Positions 42,123 to 51,387 of a stretch of DNA of 64,000 bases are shown here, in pieces. Made by a program: the position numbers and the translations under genes. The notes beneath the pieces are model-generated. The model saw nothing but the letters and a program-made list of their open reading frames with translations, searched no databases and was not told where the DNA came from. Every line of letters begins with the position of its first letter. Position 1 is the stretch's first letter. The DNA is from JAJDFU01 sp964640855 (lineage in GTDB: Bacteria > Bacteroidota > Bacteroidia > Chitinophagales > Saprospiraceae): NCBI GenBank assembly GCA_964640855.1, contig CAZXIX010000002.1, positions 65,379 to 129,378 of the forward strand, given 5' to 3'.

Positions 42123-42677
42123 ATGACCGGCCAAGACCAATCTTCTCTCTTCACTCGCATTCAGTCCGGAGACCGGCTGGCGCTAAAGGAGTTGTTTGAG
42201 CAGGAATACCCTTCGGTCTGTCAAGCCATTCGACGCCTGGTTAAGGATGAAAATCTCTCCGAAGATCTGGCCCAGGAAGTCTTCGTTCGTTTTTGGGTCA
42301 AACGGGAAAACCTGCAAGTCAAAACTTCCCTTTCTGCCTATTTGCGGCGTATGGCCATCAACGAGGCTTTGGCCCATCTTCGCCGGCAGCGTCATTTTCA
42401 TGTTGAGGAATGGATGCCCGAACCGGAATCCCGTACCGCAGACAATGCGGAAGAGAGGTATTTGGAAGGTGAGCTCCAGGATCACATTCAGGAAGCGATC
42501 GACGATTTACCGCCCCGGTGCCGGGCCATCTTCCAGTTGAGCCGGCAAGAGGAACTCAGCTATCGGGAAATTGCCGACCGCATGGACATTTCGATCAAGA
42601 CGGTAGAAAACCAAATGGGCAAGGCATTGAAGCATATGCGAAACCGCCTAAAGGGATATTTACATCTCTTTTGGTAA
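42123..42677 (+). CDS. ECF RNA polymerase sigma factor (sigma-70, Bacteroidota FecI-like)
   Basis: 184 residues with the two-domain ECF plan. Region 2 (~20-85) contains DENLSEDLAQEVFVRFWVKRENLQ, and region 4 (~125-178) has DDLPPRCRAIFQLSRQEELSYREIADRMDISIKTVENQMGKALKHMR with its helix-turn-helix. It should be held inactive by the FecR protein encoded 54 bp downstream and released by an outer-membrane signal, and then direct transcription of its own or other operons. It is the first gene of a 5-6 gene run. Confidence 0.93.
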   Translation: MTGQDQSSLFTRIQSGDRLALKELFEQEYPSVCQAIRRLVKDENLSEDLAQEVFVRFWVKRENLQVKTSLSAYLRRMAINEALAHLRRQRHFHVEEWMPEPESRTADNAEERYLEGELQDHIQEAIDDLPPRCRAIFQLSRQEELSYREIADRMDISIKTVENQMGKALKHMRNRLKGYLHLFW

Positions 42678-42731
42678 AAAGGGGAAAGGCGCAATGGGGG
42701 TAAAGTGGGTTAGCAAGCATCAGAAATAGAT

Positions 42732-43754
42732 ATGGCACATCACGAGGAAAAACAACTGGACTGGATCGCAGCGCACCTGTCGGGCAATGCGACGGAGGCG
42801 CAGGCCGAGGCATTGGCTGCCTGGCTGCAAGCCGATCCCGACAACCGGAAGTTTTTCCAGGAAATGCAGGCGCTTTGGGATGCTAGCGAGGAAGAGGCTG
42901 CTTCTCCGCCGGTTGATACCGGTCGCGCCTGGGCGCGGGTGGAGGAAAAGCTGGACCGTCTGGAAGGGGGAAGCGGCTCCGGGAGCGCTATCATTCCCCG
43001 GCGAATGATCCCGAATACCTATTGGGTTGCGGCATCCATTGTCCTCCTTCTCGGTATGGCTTTGTGGTTTCTGTGGCCGACAAAGAAAGATACGATGGCT
43101 GGCCCGGAGGTCGTGATCAACACGCAAGACAAACGACAAGAAATTGAGTTGCCGGATGGTTCCCGGGTCTGGGTCAACCAACGCTCCGCCTTTTCCTACG
43201 AGGAGAAAGAAGGTTCCCGCCGGGTGAAATTGGAAGGCGAAGCTTTTTTTGAAGTCACCCCGGATCCCGAACGCCCTTTTTTAGTCCTCACCGATGGTGC
43301 AACCACCCGGGTCGTAGGCACGTCTTTCAATGTGCGGGCTTACCCGGATGAGGAAGAGGTAAGGGTTGACGTACTATCCGGATGGGTGGAGGTGTCGCTG
43401 GATGTTGCCGGCGAGAAAGTCGATTTGAGGGAAAAGGAAGCTGCTCGGGTAGTGGTAGAGAACCGGGTGTTGGAAAAAGTAGAGGAAGCCTCTCCCAATG
43501 CCACGGCCTGGAAAGAACAGGTGCTCTACCTGGAAGGGATCCTTCTGCGAGATGCTGTCCGGGACCTGGAGCGATTCTACGGAGCCGATATCCGGTTGGC
43601 GAACGAGAATGCCGGAAACTGCGACATCAATATAGGAGAGATCCGGGATCAGGAATTGGAGAGCGTTTTGCAACTGATCACGGAAGCTACGATACTCCGG
43701 TTGGAAGAAACAGGGGAAAACAGCTGGCTCATCAGCGGGCCGGGCTGCAACTAG
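42732..43754 (+). CDS. FecR-family anti-sigma factor
   Basis: 340 residues. The cytoplasmic N-terminus (~1-90) has the helical pattern HLSGNATEAQAEALAAWL that binds sigma region, a single membrane segment lies at ~98-115, and the periplasmic FecR domain (~128-225) shows IELPDGSRVWVNQRSAFSYEE. The last ~70 residues (DUF4974-like; LEGILLRDAVRDLERFYGADI) resemble an STN domain and probably contact the STN of the next protein. It carries the signal across the inner membrane. The following gene starts 18 bp downstream. Confidence 0.92.
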   Translation: MAHHEEKQLDWIAAHLSGNATEAQAEALAAWLQADPDNRKFFQEMQALWDASEEEAASPPVDTGRAWARVEEKLDRLEGGSGSGSAIIPRRMIPNTYWVAASIVLLLGMALWFLWPTKKDTMAGPEVVINTQDKRQEIELPDGSRVWVNQRSAFSYEEKEGSRRVKLEGEAFFEVTPDPERPFLVLTDGATTRVVGTSFNVRAYPDEEEVRVDVLSGWVEVSLDVAGEKVDLREKEAARVVVENRVLEKVEEASPNATAWKEQVLYLEGILLRDAVRDLERFYGADIRLANENAGNCDINIGEIRDQELESVLQLITEATILRLEETGENSWLISGPGCN

Positions 43755-43772
43755 GAACCGAGAGAAGACCCT

Positions 43773-45470
43773 ATGGCTATCAAAAGATCGGCACTGATCC
43801 TTTTGCTGGTATCCGCCGCTTCGGTTGCGAGCGCGCAGCTGCTGGCTACCCGGGTGGATCTTCACGTCCGGGAGGAATCGCTGGGGAAGGTTCTTCACCG
43901 ATTGGAGGAATCGTATGCCATTTCCTTTGTTTACAGCCGCTCTTTTGTTCCGGTTGAGCAGAAGGTGTCTTATTCTCAGACTCAGCAACCCCTGGGTTCG
44001 GTATTGGAAAGTTTGCTGGAGGAAGCCTCCATCATACCGGTAGAAAGGAACGGTTTCATCGTTTTGAAACCCAATATCCTCCCAGCCGAAGAACTAAGTG
44101 TACAGGAAAAACCTCCGCGGGAAACCGTTACCTCATCCGAAACCCCATCCCTTCCCAAAAAAAATTCGACTTCCTCCCCCCAGATGACGGATGCCGAACT
44201 GGCAGCTTCTTTTCGGGAGCGGGAGAAAAGATTGGCTGAATTGCCATTGATCGAAACGCAGTTTTACGAAAGTCTTCCGGGCGGCGACAAGGTATACGTT
44301 CCCACCATAGATCAATATCGGCGCCAGTGGCAGCTCACCTCTCAACCTGAAAGGGCCGAGGAGACCTCTTCCTATCGAAAGGCCCAGGTCACGGTCTTGC
44401 CCATCCTGGGTACCAATTTCACAGAGAGCCACGAGCTGACCAACAAGGTTTCCGTCAATCTGCTTTGGGGAATAAACGGCGGGGTAGACGGAGTAGAGGT
44501 AGGAGGGATCGTGAATACCGTTTACGAAAACGTGGAAGGGGTGCAGGTAGCCGGCTTGGGCAATACCGTTCGGGGACAAGTACAAGGCACACAGGTAGGA
44601 GGGTTCTTCAACCTGGCTCGACAGGAGGTCCGCGGGGTGCAGGTAGCCGGCTTATTCAATATTTCCGGTGCCAGCTCTGCCACTCAGGTTGCCGGATTGT
44701 TTAATTATTCCCGTGGGTTGACCTCCGGTACACAAACTTCCCTGTTTTTCAATAGAGCCAAAGAGGGGGCTGACCTGGTCCAGGTCTCCGGAATTTTCAA
44801 TCGGAATGGGGGTAATGCACAGCTCCAGGCATCTCTATTATACAACAGGGCCGAAAACGTTCGGTCCGGGCAATACAGCCTGTTCTACAATAAGGCCCGG
44901 GAGGTTCGGGGTGTTCAATTGGGTTTGATCAACGTGGCGGATACCGTTTCCGGAATTCCCATCGGTTTGTTCAACATCATTAAAAAAGGATACAACCGGT
45001 TCGAACTGGCCACCAGCGAGATCTTTTGGGTCAATACGGGGTATAAATTCGGCGCCCAGCGTTTTTACAACATCCTCCGGTTGGGTATGCGCTGGGACGA
45101 TCTGAATCCGGATATGACGGTCGAAACGCCGGTCAGCTGGACGCTCGGTTATGGCTTGGGTACGCTTTTCCGCCTGGGTTCCGGCTGGAGCCTGCACGCA
45201 GAAGGCGTCGTCCAGCATGTTAATGAATTGGAAGGCTGGACCGACCAGTTGAATTTGCTGACCCGCTTTGAATTTTCTTTTGATCGCGTTTTGTGGCGCC
45301 GGCTGAGCTTTTTCGCGGGTCCCAACTTTTCGATCCTGGCTTCTGACCGGAGAAATGCGGAGAGCGGGGAGTACGAGTCCCATTTGTTGCCCTATACCTT
45401 TCATCAGAAAACCCGGAATGGCCGAACGGTCAGCATGTGGATAGGCTTTAGCGGAGGCCTTCGGTTCTAA
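43773..45470 (+). CDS. STN-domain surface protein with ~16-residue repeats (LA_2272-like), no TonB-dependent receptor
   Basis: 565 residues. A signal peptide (~1-21) precedes an STN domain (~25-98: RVDLHVREESLGKVLHRL ... GSVLESLLEEASI), the module that in FecI/FecR systems touches the FecR protein. A polar linker (~105-215) leads to eleven repeats (~239-405) with an invariant Asn about every 16 residues (248, 264, 280, 296, 311, 327, 343, 358, 373, 387, 401) in the pattern G-x-Q-V-x-G-[LIF]-x-N. The last ~160 residues show alternating aromatic/polar strands compatible with an outer-membrane barrel. Canonical systems put STN on a TonB-dependent transporter, but there is no plug domain or TonB box here. 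Confidence 0.8.
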   Translation: MAIKRSALILLLVSAASVASAQLLATRVDLHVREESLGKVLHRLEESYAISFVYSRSFVPVEQKVSYSQTQQPLGSVLESLLEEASIIPVERNGFIVLKPNILPAEELSVQEKPPRETVTSSETPSLPKKNSTSSPQMTDAELAASFREREKRLAELPLIETQFYESLPGGDKVYVPTIDQYRRQWQLTSQPERAEETSSYRKAQVTVLPILGTNFTESHELTNKVSVNLLWGINGGVDGVEVGGIVNTVYENVEGVQVAGLGNTVRGQVQGTQVGGFFNLARQEVRGVQVAGLFNISGASSATQVAGLFNYSRGLTSGTQTSLFFNRAKEGADLVQVSGIFNRNGGNAQLQASLLYNRAENVRSGQYSLFYNKAREVRGVQLGLINVADTVSGIPIGLFNIIKKGYNRFELATSEIFWVNTGYKFGAQRFYNILRLGMRWDDLNPDMTVETPVSWTLGYGLGTLFRLGSGWSLHAEGVVQHVNELEGWTDQLNLLTRFEFSFDRVLWRRLSFFAGPNFSILASDRRNAESGEYESHLLPYTFHQKTRNGRTVSMWIGFSGGLRF

Positions 45471-45508
45471 AAGTCCGCCATTACTAGACAATTGAAAAAC
45501 AATTCGTT

Positions 45509-46105
45509 ATGAAACACATTCTTTGTTTCGCAGTCCTCGCTATGCTCATTTCGACAGCTTCTGCCCAGCATGAGACCCTTTTTGGAAAGGCTCGTGTAGT
45601 GGGAGGTTTCGGAGGTCCCATATTTGAATTCGGGGTTTCCAACGATATTCCGACCGGGATCGGCGGCGGTGGCGGCGTGGTGATCGAAAGCTTTTTCATT
45701 GGCGCCTACGGCATGGGAGCCCTGGATTACTCCGTGATCGTAGACGATAATCTGAATATCGACCAGGTTGATCTGGTACACGGAGGGCTCTGGCTGGGTT
45801 ATTCCTACAAAACCCATGCCGTGGTCCATCCTTATGTGTGTGCCCGGGTGGGCTGGGGGGCTGTGAATATTCAATTCGATCAACCCGGAGCCTCTTTCAA
45901 CGATATGGATCGCATCATGGCTTTGACCCCTGAAATTGGAGCCGAACTGAATGTAGCGCGTTGGTTCCGGATATACGGAACGTTCGGATACCGCCTGGTA
46001 TGGGGCACCCAAGACGAGGTGCCGGATTACACCGACGAGGATTTCCGGGGCTGGATGGCTGGATTGGGCTTCCGCTTCGGTTGGTTTGGCAACCGGAGGC
46101 CTTGA
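45509..46105 (+). CDS. Outer-membrane barrel-like protein
   Basis: 198 residues with a signal peptide (~1-20, ending SASAQ) and a Gly-rich alternating strand pattern (GGGGVVIESFFIGAYGMGALDYSVIV; HPYVCARVGWGAVNIQF; the terminal FRGWMAGLGFRFGWFG). This suggests an 8-strand barrel in the outer membrane. No known family is recognised. It starts 38 bp after the STN protein on the same strand and may be part of that operon, perhaps as a partner of the repeat protein. Confidence 0.75.
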   Translation: MKHILCFAVLAMLISTASAQHETLFGKARVVGGFGGPIFEFGVSNDIPTGIGGGGGVVIESFFIGAYGMGALDYSVIVDDNLNIDQVDLVHGGLWLGYSYKTHAVVHPYVCARVGWGAVNIQFDQPGASFNDMDRIMALTPEIGAELNVARWFRIYGTFGYRLVWGTQDEVPDYTDEDFRGWMAGLGFRFGWFGNRRP

Positions 46106-46167
46106 GCAGTACCGTTTCCTTCAAGCTGGCTTATCCCCATCGTTGGCCCATTAAATCAGAAAACCTT

Positions 46168-46890
46168 ATGAAAAAACTGACAAGGGTTTGTTTTTTTGGC
46201 ATCCTGCTTCTTGTTGGTCTGACCTCCTGTGATTGGGATGACCGATGCCGGACCATCGGCGGGGATATAGAAACCCGCGAACTCTTTCTTCCTGAAGTGG
46301 AAGGGATCGCTTTGGAAATACCTACCCTGCTGCGAATTCGGCAGGATGCCGATCAGGAGATCCTTCTCACCGGAAATGAAGACTTACTGGATTACCTGGA
46401 GAACAGAATTGAAAACGGGATCTGGATCGTGGGTGTACCGGGCTGCTACAGAGGCGGGGACCAACTGGTCATCGAAGCGGGCCTGAAGCAGGTTCGCTTT
46501 TTAGGAATAAGAGGTACCGGTGAGGTGGTTTCGGAAAACTTCCTGCAAAACGATCTGCTCGAGCTCGCTCTCTCGGGGGCCGGGAGTTTCGACATCGGAG
46601 CGGAAGTCAATCAACTCCGCATCGATGTATCCGGAGAGGGAGGCGTATTTCTGGAAGGAGCTGCCGACCGGCTGGATTACCGGCTTTCCGGCTCCGGAAA
46701 CCTGAATGGCTTCGAGCTGAATGCCCGGGAGGTTATTATCCGGATCAGCGGCTCCGGAAATGCGGATGTGACCGTCACCGAATTGCTCGATGTGGGAGTC
46801 AGCGGAGTCGGGAACATCCGGTTCAAAGGGAACCCGCCCACCATAAATCAGCGTATTTCGGGAGTGGGTACCGTCACCAAAGTGGATTAA
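46168..46890 (+). CDS. GIN/DUF2807 domain lipoprotein
   Basis: About 241 residues. Lipobox LTSC (Cys ~20) follows a hydrophobic signal. The rest is a parallel beta-helix-like DUF2807 domain with repeated GSG or SG turns: LALSGAGSFDIGAEV, IDVSGEGGVFLEGA, YRLSGSGNLNGF, RISGSGNADVTV, VGVSGVGNIRF. The ATG at 46168 is chosen because upstream in-frame residues show no signal. The function of these lipoproteins is not established; they often lie in ECF-sigma neighbourhoods of Bacteroidota. Confidence 0.85.
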   Translation: MKKLTRVCFFGILLLVGLTSCDWDDRCRTIGGDIETRELFLPEVEGIALEIPTLLRIRQDADQEILLTGNEDLLDYLENRIENGIWIVGVPGCYRGGDQLVIEAGLKQVRFLGIRGTGEVVSENFLQNDLLELALSGAGSFDIGAEVNQLRIDVSGEGGVFLEGAADRLDYRLSGSGNLNGFELNAREVIIRISGSGNADVTVTELLDVGVSGVGNIRFKGNPPTINQRISGVGTVTKVD

Positions 46891-47112
46891 TTTTTTTGCG
46901 GCAGGATAAGTTTACCCGCCTGCCGGTCCGGCATCTGCCAAGACTCATATACACTCAACAACAGAGGTTTTACCGCGCTGCCCTGAGCTGACATGCGCCT
47001 GGGACAGGCAGCCGGTCTCTTTCGATTCTCCACTTAAAGGGTATATCCACCTTTTCTTCTACCTTTATCAGGAGCCTTATGGGTATGTCCCCATCGCAAA
47101 GAAAAAGCTTGC

Positions 47113-47463
47113 ATGAAAACCTTATTTGCCGTCCTCCTTATTTCCTTACCCTTCTTTCTTTTTTCTTGTCAGGATGAATGCGAAAAAAATAATACTTATG
47201 GGGTCCTGGTGAGGAATTCCTCCAATACGGGCATTCTACAAGTGAACGTGGACGATCCTTTCACCTCGGTAAATGGGCCGGGACAATTCTCAGTAGGTCC
47301 GGGAGAAACCATCGTTATTAACGTGTCGTCCGGGACGCATACCATCCTGGCTCGCCTGGTCGTAAGCGTAACGGTAAATAATCGAACGCAGACTACGGTT
47401 ACCGGCCAACCCGACGAAGTGGTCAACCAGGACAATTGCGAGACCGTCACCCTGGTCTATTGA
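47113..47463 (+). CDS. Small lipoprotein of unknown function
   Basis: 116 residues with a lipobox LFSC (Cys19) after a hydrophobic signal. The mature part is beta-rich with several Thr/Val strands (TIVINVSSGTHTILARLVVSVTVNNRTQTTVTG) and Cys at ~22 and near the C-terminus (DNCETVTLVY). No family is recognised. It follows the DUF2807 lipoprotein by 222 bp on the same strand and precedes the convergent RNA methyltransferase. It may belong to the same surface-protein cluster. Confidence 0.65.
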   Translation: MKTLFAVLLISLPFFLFSCQDECEKNNTYGVLVRNSSNTGILQVNVDDPFTSVNGPGQFSVGPGETIVINVSSGTHTILARLVVSVTVNNRTQTTVTGQPDEVVNQDNCETVTLVY

Positions 47464-47585
47464 GAATTTTTCTTGGCCGCCTTCCGGGTTTTCAACCTAT
47501 AGCTGTGTTCTCCCTCTTTGAAGGATCACCTTAGAGGAAGTCTTCTCCGTCCGGAAAGAAAAAGACTCGTCTCAGGGACCAGGGC

Positions 47586-48728
47586 TTACCCAGGATCCTG
47601 CTTCTTTGTTCCTTTATACATTTCGAATTTCAGGAATTTGCATTCCAGGGGGCCGTTGAAGAGAGTGGTTCTTTTGGAAGCCCGGAGTCCGATGTGTTTG
47701 ACCGCATCTTTATGAGAGGAAATGATCCATGCTTCCCAGTCCGCGTAGGCCAGCTTAAAGTGGTCTCCTATTTTTTTGTAAGCATCCACCACGTGTTCTA
47801 CGGGCAATCGCTCATCGTAGGGAGGATTCATGATCAGGAGGCCGGGCTTTCCGGGATTTAACTGTTCCCAACCGGCTTTGCGGATATCGATCCGCGTTTG
47901 GACGCCGGCTGCCCGGGCATTAACGACGGCCGCCTCCACGGCCCGATAGTCGCGGTCACTGGCCCGAATGGGGTGCGGCCAATCCTTATTGACGGCCTCC
48001 CGAGCTTGCCGTACGACCTTATCCCAGACCCGGTTGTCGAAATTAGACCACTGCTGAAAGCCAAACCTCCGACCCGGCAGCTGGGGCGGGATCCGACAGG
48101 CCATCAAGGCCGCCTCAATGGCCAGGGTGCCGGAGCCGGTCATGGGATCCAGAAAGGGCATGGGCCTGGGCCATCCGGCCAGCTTGAGCATGCCGGCGGC
48201 CAGAACTTCGTTGATGGGAGCCTCTACGGTCTTGGTTCGATATCCTCGTTTGTGCAGGGAGTCCCCGGAGCTATCCAGCGACAAAGTGCACTTGTCGTAT
48301 TTGATGTGCAGGTTGATCCGAAGGTTGGGGTTTTCGGTATCGACGTCCGGACGTTTGCCGCTTCGTTCGCGGAATTGGTCCACGATGGCATCTTTGGCCT
48401 TCAGGGCCGCATAGCGGGAATGTTTGAACAAGGGGCCGCCCGTGACGGCATCGATGGCAAAGGTTTTACTCAGGCTCAGCGTTTTTCCCCAGTCTATCCG
48501 CTTGATCTCCTGGTAGAGCTGATCCTCGTTTTTGGCTTTGAAGCGGGCGAACGGCACAAGTACCCGAAGGGCGGTCCGGGCCTCCAGGTTGATCCGGTAC
48601 ATCGCCTCAAGGGTAGCCTGGCATTGAACGGCCCGGTTCCCGGGCTCGATTTCCTCGGCTCCCAGGTTTCTGAGTTCTTCAGCCAAAACGCCCTCCAGAC
48701 CGGCAAAGGTCTTCACGATCAACTCCAT
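47586..48728 (-). CDS. THUMP-domain class I RNA guanine-N2-methyltransferase (RlmL/YcbY-like)
   Basis: 380 residues. The N-terminal THUMP domain (~45-160) binds RNA, and the Rossmann-type SAM domain (~165-375) contains DPMTGSGTLAIEAALMA (194-210), the SAM-binding glycine motif, and the catalytic NPPYDERLP (301-309), typical of N2-guanine methyltransferases that modify 23S rRNA. It resembles the N-terminal half of E. coli RlmL; the second methyltransferase domain is absent, as in most bacterial orthologues. Upstream is the GH3 gene on the same strand, with 51 bp between. Confidence 0.9.
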   Translation of the reverse strand: MELIVKTFAGLEGVLAEELRNLGAEEIEPGNRAVQCQATLEAMYRINLEARTALRVLVPFARFKAKNEDQLYQEIKRIDWGKTLSLSKTFAIDAVTGGPLFKHSRYAALKAKDAIVDQFRERSGKRPDVDTENPNLRINLHIKYDKCTLSLDSSGDSLHKRGYRTKTVEAPINEVLAAGMLKLAGWPRPMPFLDPMTGSGTLAIEAALMACRIPPQLPGRRFGFQQWSNFDNRVWDKVVRQAREAVNKDWPHPIRASDRDYRAVEAAVVNARAAGVQTRIDIRKAGWEQLNPGKPGLLIMNPPYDERLPVEHVVDAYKKIGDHFKLAYADWEAWIISSHKDAVKHIGLRASKRTTLFNGPLECKFLKFEMYKGTKKQDPG

Positions 48729-48779
48729 ATACTAAATTTAGGGTGGTACCCGGGAAGCAAAGCCGGCGACCATCCCTTT

Positions 48780-51293
48780 TCAGGGGCAGATGGCCTGACC
48801 TTCGTTCGACTCCAGACGGACATCGGAAAAACTCATTCCCAAGGCGCCCTCGGTGGAAATGCCGAAAATGGAAGTCAACTTGCTCATATCTGCCCCGGCC
48901 TTTTCAAGACAACTCAATGTAATGTCCGATCGGACCCACGAATCGGCCGGAGCTTCCCTGACGATAGAGGTAATATCCAGTTCGGTTCGTCCGCCGGTTT
49001 CGGAATCTACAAAAAGGAAGACCGGTTTCTCGGGACTTTTATCCACGCGAAACTCAAAAGTAAGGGCCATGTCCCCGTTGGACTGGCGGCTAAAGTCCGA
49101 GGTCGGTCCGATGATGGTGACCTGGGCCGGGCTTGTCCCGCTCCAGATGGCCTGCTTGGCGTCTTCCTGCGCATTGCGGTCTATGGATTGTATGGTCAAG
49201 GCTTCTCCTACCTGAGTTCGCGCATCCACTACCAGGGTGGCCGTACCTTCGGCAACTCCCTGCAAGCGCCAGGTACCGGCTCCTTTTCCGGAGGCAAAAA
49301 ATACGTTCTGAGATGCAGCATCCCGTTCGAGATCGGGCTCTTCTGACAATTGAGCCAATTCGGATTCGTCGTCGTAGGACAGGCCGAAACCATAGGGGAA
49401 GAGGGGATCATAGTTCTCGTCTCCCCGGTTCAGGGGCGTCTGGCCGGCTGTTTTGGGCCAGGAGAACGAAAGTTTGCCTGTCATGGGGAAAGGAACGCTG
49501 CCATCGGGTTGGGCGATCAATACATCCGCTACTGCCCCCCCCTGAGAGCCGGGGAGCCAGGCGGCCACGAAGGCATCCGAGGCATTGAGCTCGGGATTTA
49601 CCCACAAGGGCCGGCCGGACAAGAAAATGGAAACGGTGGGGATGCCTGCGTCTTGTAGCGACCGGAGCAGGTTGAGACCTTCCTCCGATTCGAAGTCCAG
49701 GTTGTCGCGATCTCCCATAAACTCGGCATAGGGATCTTCTCCGAAAACGACTACCGCAACATCCGGTTTTGCCGGGTAGCTGCCGTCGGCGCTTAAAAGG
49801 GCTTTGCCGCCACCGGCCTCTACCGCCTTACGGATGCCTTCCCAGATGGTGGTTCCGTTCGGAAAATCGGCTTGGGTATTTCCCGTGCCCTGCCACGAAA
49901 GGCTCCATCCGCCGGATTGTTTTCCGATGTTGTCGGCGCCGTCTCCGGTGACGAGAACGGTCTGATCGGGTTTTAGAGGTAACAGGCCGCCGTTGTTTTT
50001 CAGCATTACAAGGGATTCCCGAACGGCCTGCCGGGCTACCTCCAGGTGTTGGTTGCTGCTCAGAAGCTCAAACCGACCGGCATATTTCCGCTCGGAAGGT
50101 CTGGGCTTTTCAAACAGTCCCAAACGGATCTTTACCCGTAATATTCGGCGGACCGCATCATCCAGCCTCTCCATGGGGATTTCCCCGGATTTGACCTGAG
50201 CCAGAGTGTTTTCATAGAGATCCTTCCAACTGTCCGGAGCCATGTACATATCGAGACCGGCCAGCAGGGCACCCGGGCTGTTTCCATTGTTGGCTCCCGG
50301 AAGTTGGCCATGCCCGTTCCAGTCGCCGACTACAAAACCGTTGAAATTCATCCGACCTTTCAGAACATCGGTAAGCAAGGGCTTGCTGCCGTGCATTTTT
50401 TGTCCGTGCCAACTGGAAAAGGAAGCCATCACCGTTTGAGCGCCGGCTTCTATCGCCGGGGGATAACCCGCGCCGTGAATATCCCGGAAATCCTCCTCGG
50501 TATCGACATTATCCCCCTGATCCTTTCCATTGACCGTGCCGCCGTCACCGAGAAAGTGTTTGGCTGTAGCCAGCACGTGTTCGTCGCTGAGGAAGTCGTC
50601 GGTTCCGGCTTTGCCTTGCAAGCCTTCCACCATGGCCGGGGCATATTGAGCGACGATTTCAGGATCTTCGGAATAGCCTTCATAGGTGCGGCCCCAGCGA
50701 TCGTCCCTGACAACGGCCAGGGTGGGGGCAAAAGTCCAATCCATGCCGGTGACCAATACTTCGCGGGCCGTCACGGTTCCGATCTTGCGGATCAGGTCCG
50801 GATTCCGGGTGGCTCCCAGTCCGATGTTGTGCGGGAAAAAGGTGGCTCCGGGTATGTTGTTGTGACCGTGGACGGCGTCTGTGCCCCAGAGCAAGGGGAT
50901 GGCTTTTCGGCCGTTGCTGGTATCCATGGAAGCTTCCCAAAAAGCATCGACGAGTTCGAGCCACACTTCGGGGGCGGATCGGACGTCTTTGTTCGGGGCC
51001 GAGTTGCCGCCGTTGAGAACGGAGCCCAGGCGGTACCGCCGCACATCCTCCGGGCTAATGGAGTTGATGTCCCCCTGAATGGTCTGGCCAACCTTCTCCT
51101 CTACGGTCAAGGTAGCCAGGATTTCATCGACCCGGGCTTCGATCTCGGGATCGATGGGGATCCCACCGTCCGCCTGAGGCCAGATTTCCGGGTGAATGAC
51201 AGCGGTATCGCCTCCTTTCGGCGCAGTGGGTTCACAAGACATGATCCATTGGGTAAATATCAATAAACAGAGAAAGGAAAGATGGATTTTCAT
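48780..51293 (-). CDS. Glycoside hydrolase family 3 lipoprotein (beta-glucosidase/exo-glucanase type)
   Basis: 837 residues with lipobox IMSC (Cys20). The GH3 N-terminal barrel contains KHFLGDGGTVNGKDQG (~245-260) and the nucleophile Asp324 in GFVVGDWNGHGQ. The alpha/beta sandwich domain (~400-610) has VTGDGADNIGKQSGGW and VVVFGEDPYAEF; FYGFGLSYDD follows. A C-terminal extra domain (~660-837), like the galactose-binding-like tail of marine exo-glucanases, is present. It removes glucose from the non-reducing ends of beta-glucans at the cell surface or in the periplasm. It may be cotranscribed with the methyltransferase downstream. Confidence 0.9.
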   Translation of the reverse strand: MKIHLSFLCLLIFTQWIMSCEPTAPKGGDTAVIHPEIWPQADGGIPIDPEIEARVDEILATLTVEEKVGQTIQGDINSISPEDVRRYRLGSVLNGGNSAPNKDVRSAPEVWLELVDAFWEASMDTSNGRKAIPLLWGTDAVHGHNNIPGATFFPHNIGLGATRNPDLIRKIGTVTAREVLVTGMDWTFAPTLAVVRDDRWGRTYEGYSEDPEIVAQYAPAMVEGLQGKAGTDDFLSDEHVLATAKHFLGDGGTVNGKDQGDNVDTEEDFRDIHGAGYPPAIEAGAQTVMASFSSWHGQKMHGSKPLLTDVLKGRMNFNGFVVGDWNGHGQLPGANNGNSPGALLAGLDMYMAPDSWKDLYENTLAQVKSGEIPMERLDDAVRRILRVKIRLGLFEKPRPSERKYAGRFELLSSNQHLEVARQAVRESLVMLKNNGGLLPLKPDQTVLVTGDGADNIGKQSGGWSLSWQGTGNTQADFPNGTTIWEGIRKAVEAGGGKALLSADGSYPAKPDVAVVVFGEDPYAEFMGDRDNLDFESEEGLNLLRSLQDAGIPTVSIFLSGRPLWVNPELNASDAFVAAWLPGSQGGAVADVLIAQPDGSVPFPMTGKLSFSWPKTAGQTPLNRGDENYDPLFPYGFGLSYDDESELAQLSEEPDLERDAASQNVFFASGKGAGTWRLQGVAEGTATLVVDARTQVGEALTIQSIDRNAQEDAKQAIWSGTSPAQVTIIGPTSDFSRQSNGDMALTFEFRVDKSPEKPVFLFVDSETGGRTELDITSIVREAPADSWVRSDITLSCLEKAGADMSKLTSIFGISTEGALGMSFSDVRLESNEGQAICP

Positions 51294-51387
51294 GATGAAG
51301 CATTTGGAGGAAAGATAGAAAAGTTGCCGAAAAAGCGACTCTTTTGGTTGGCCCAGCTGGGTTGGTTTGGACCGGAAACCAGCCTTG

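Noticed and set aside
47898..49346. 482-codon plus-strand frame
   Set aside because: Antisense to the THUMP methyltransferase and the GH3 end; both of those have strong family motifs.
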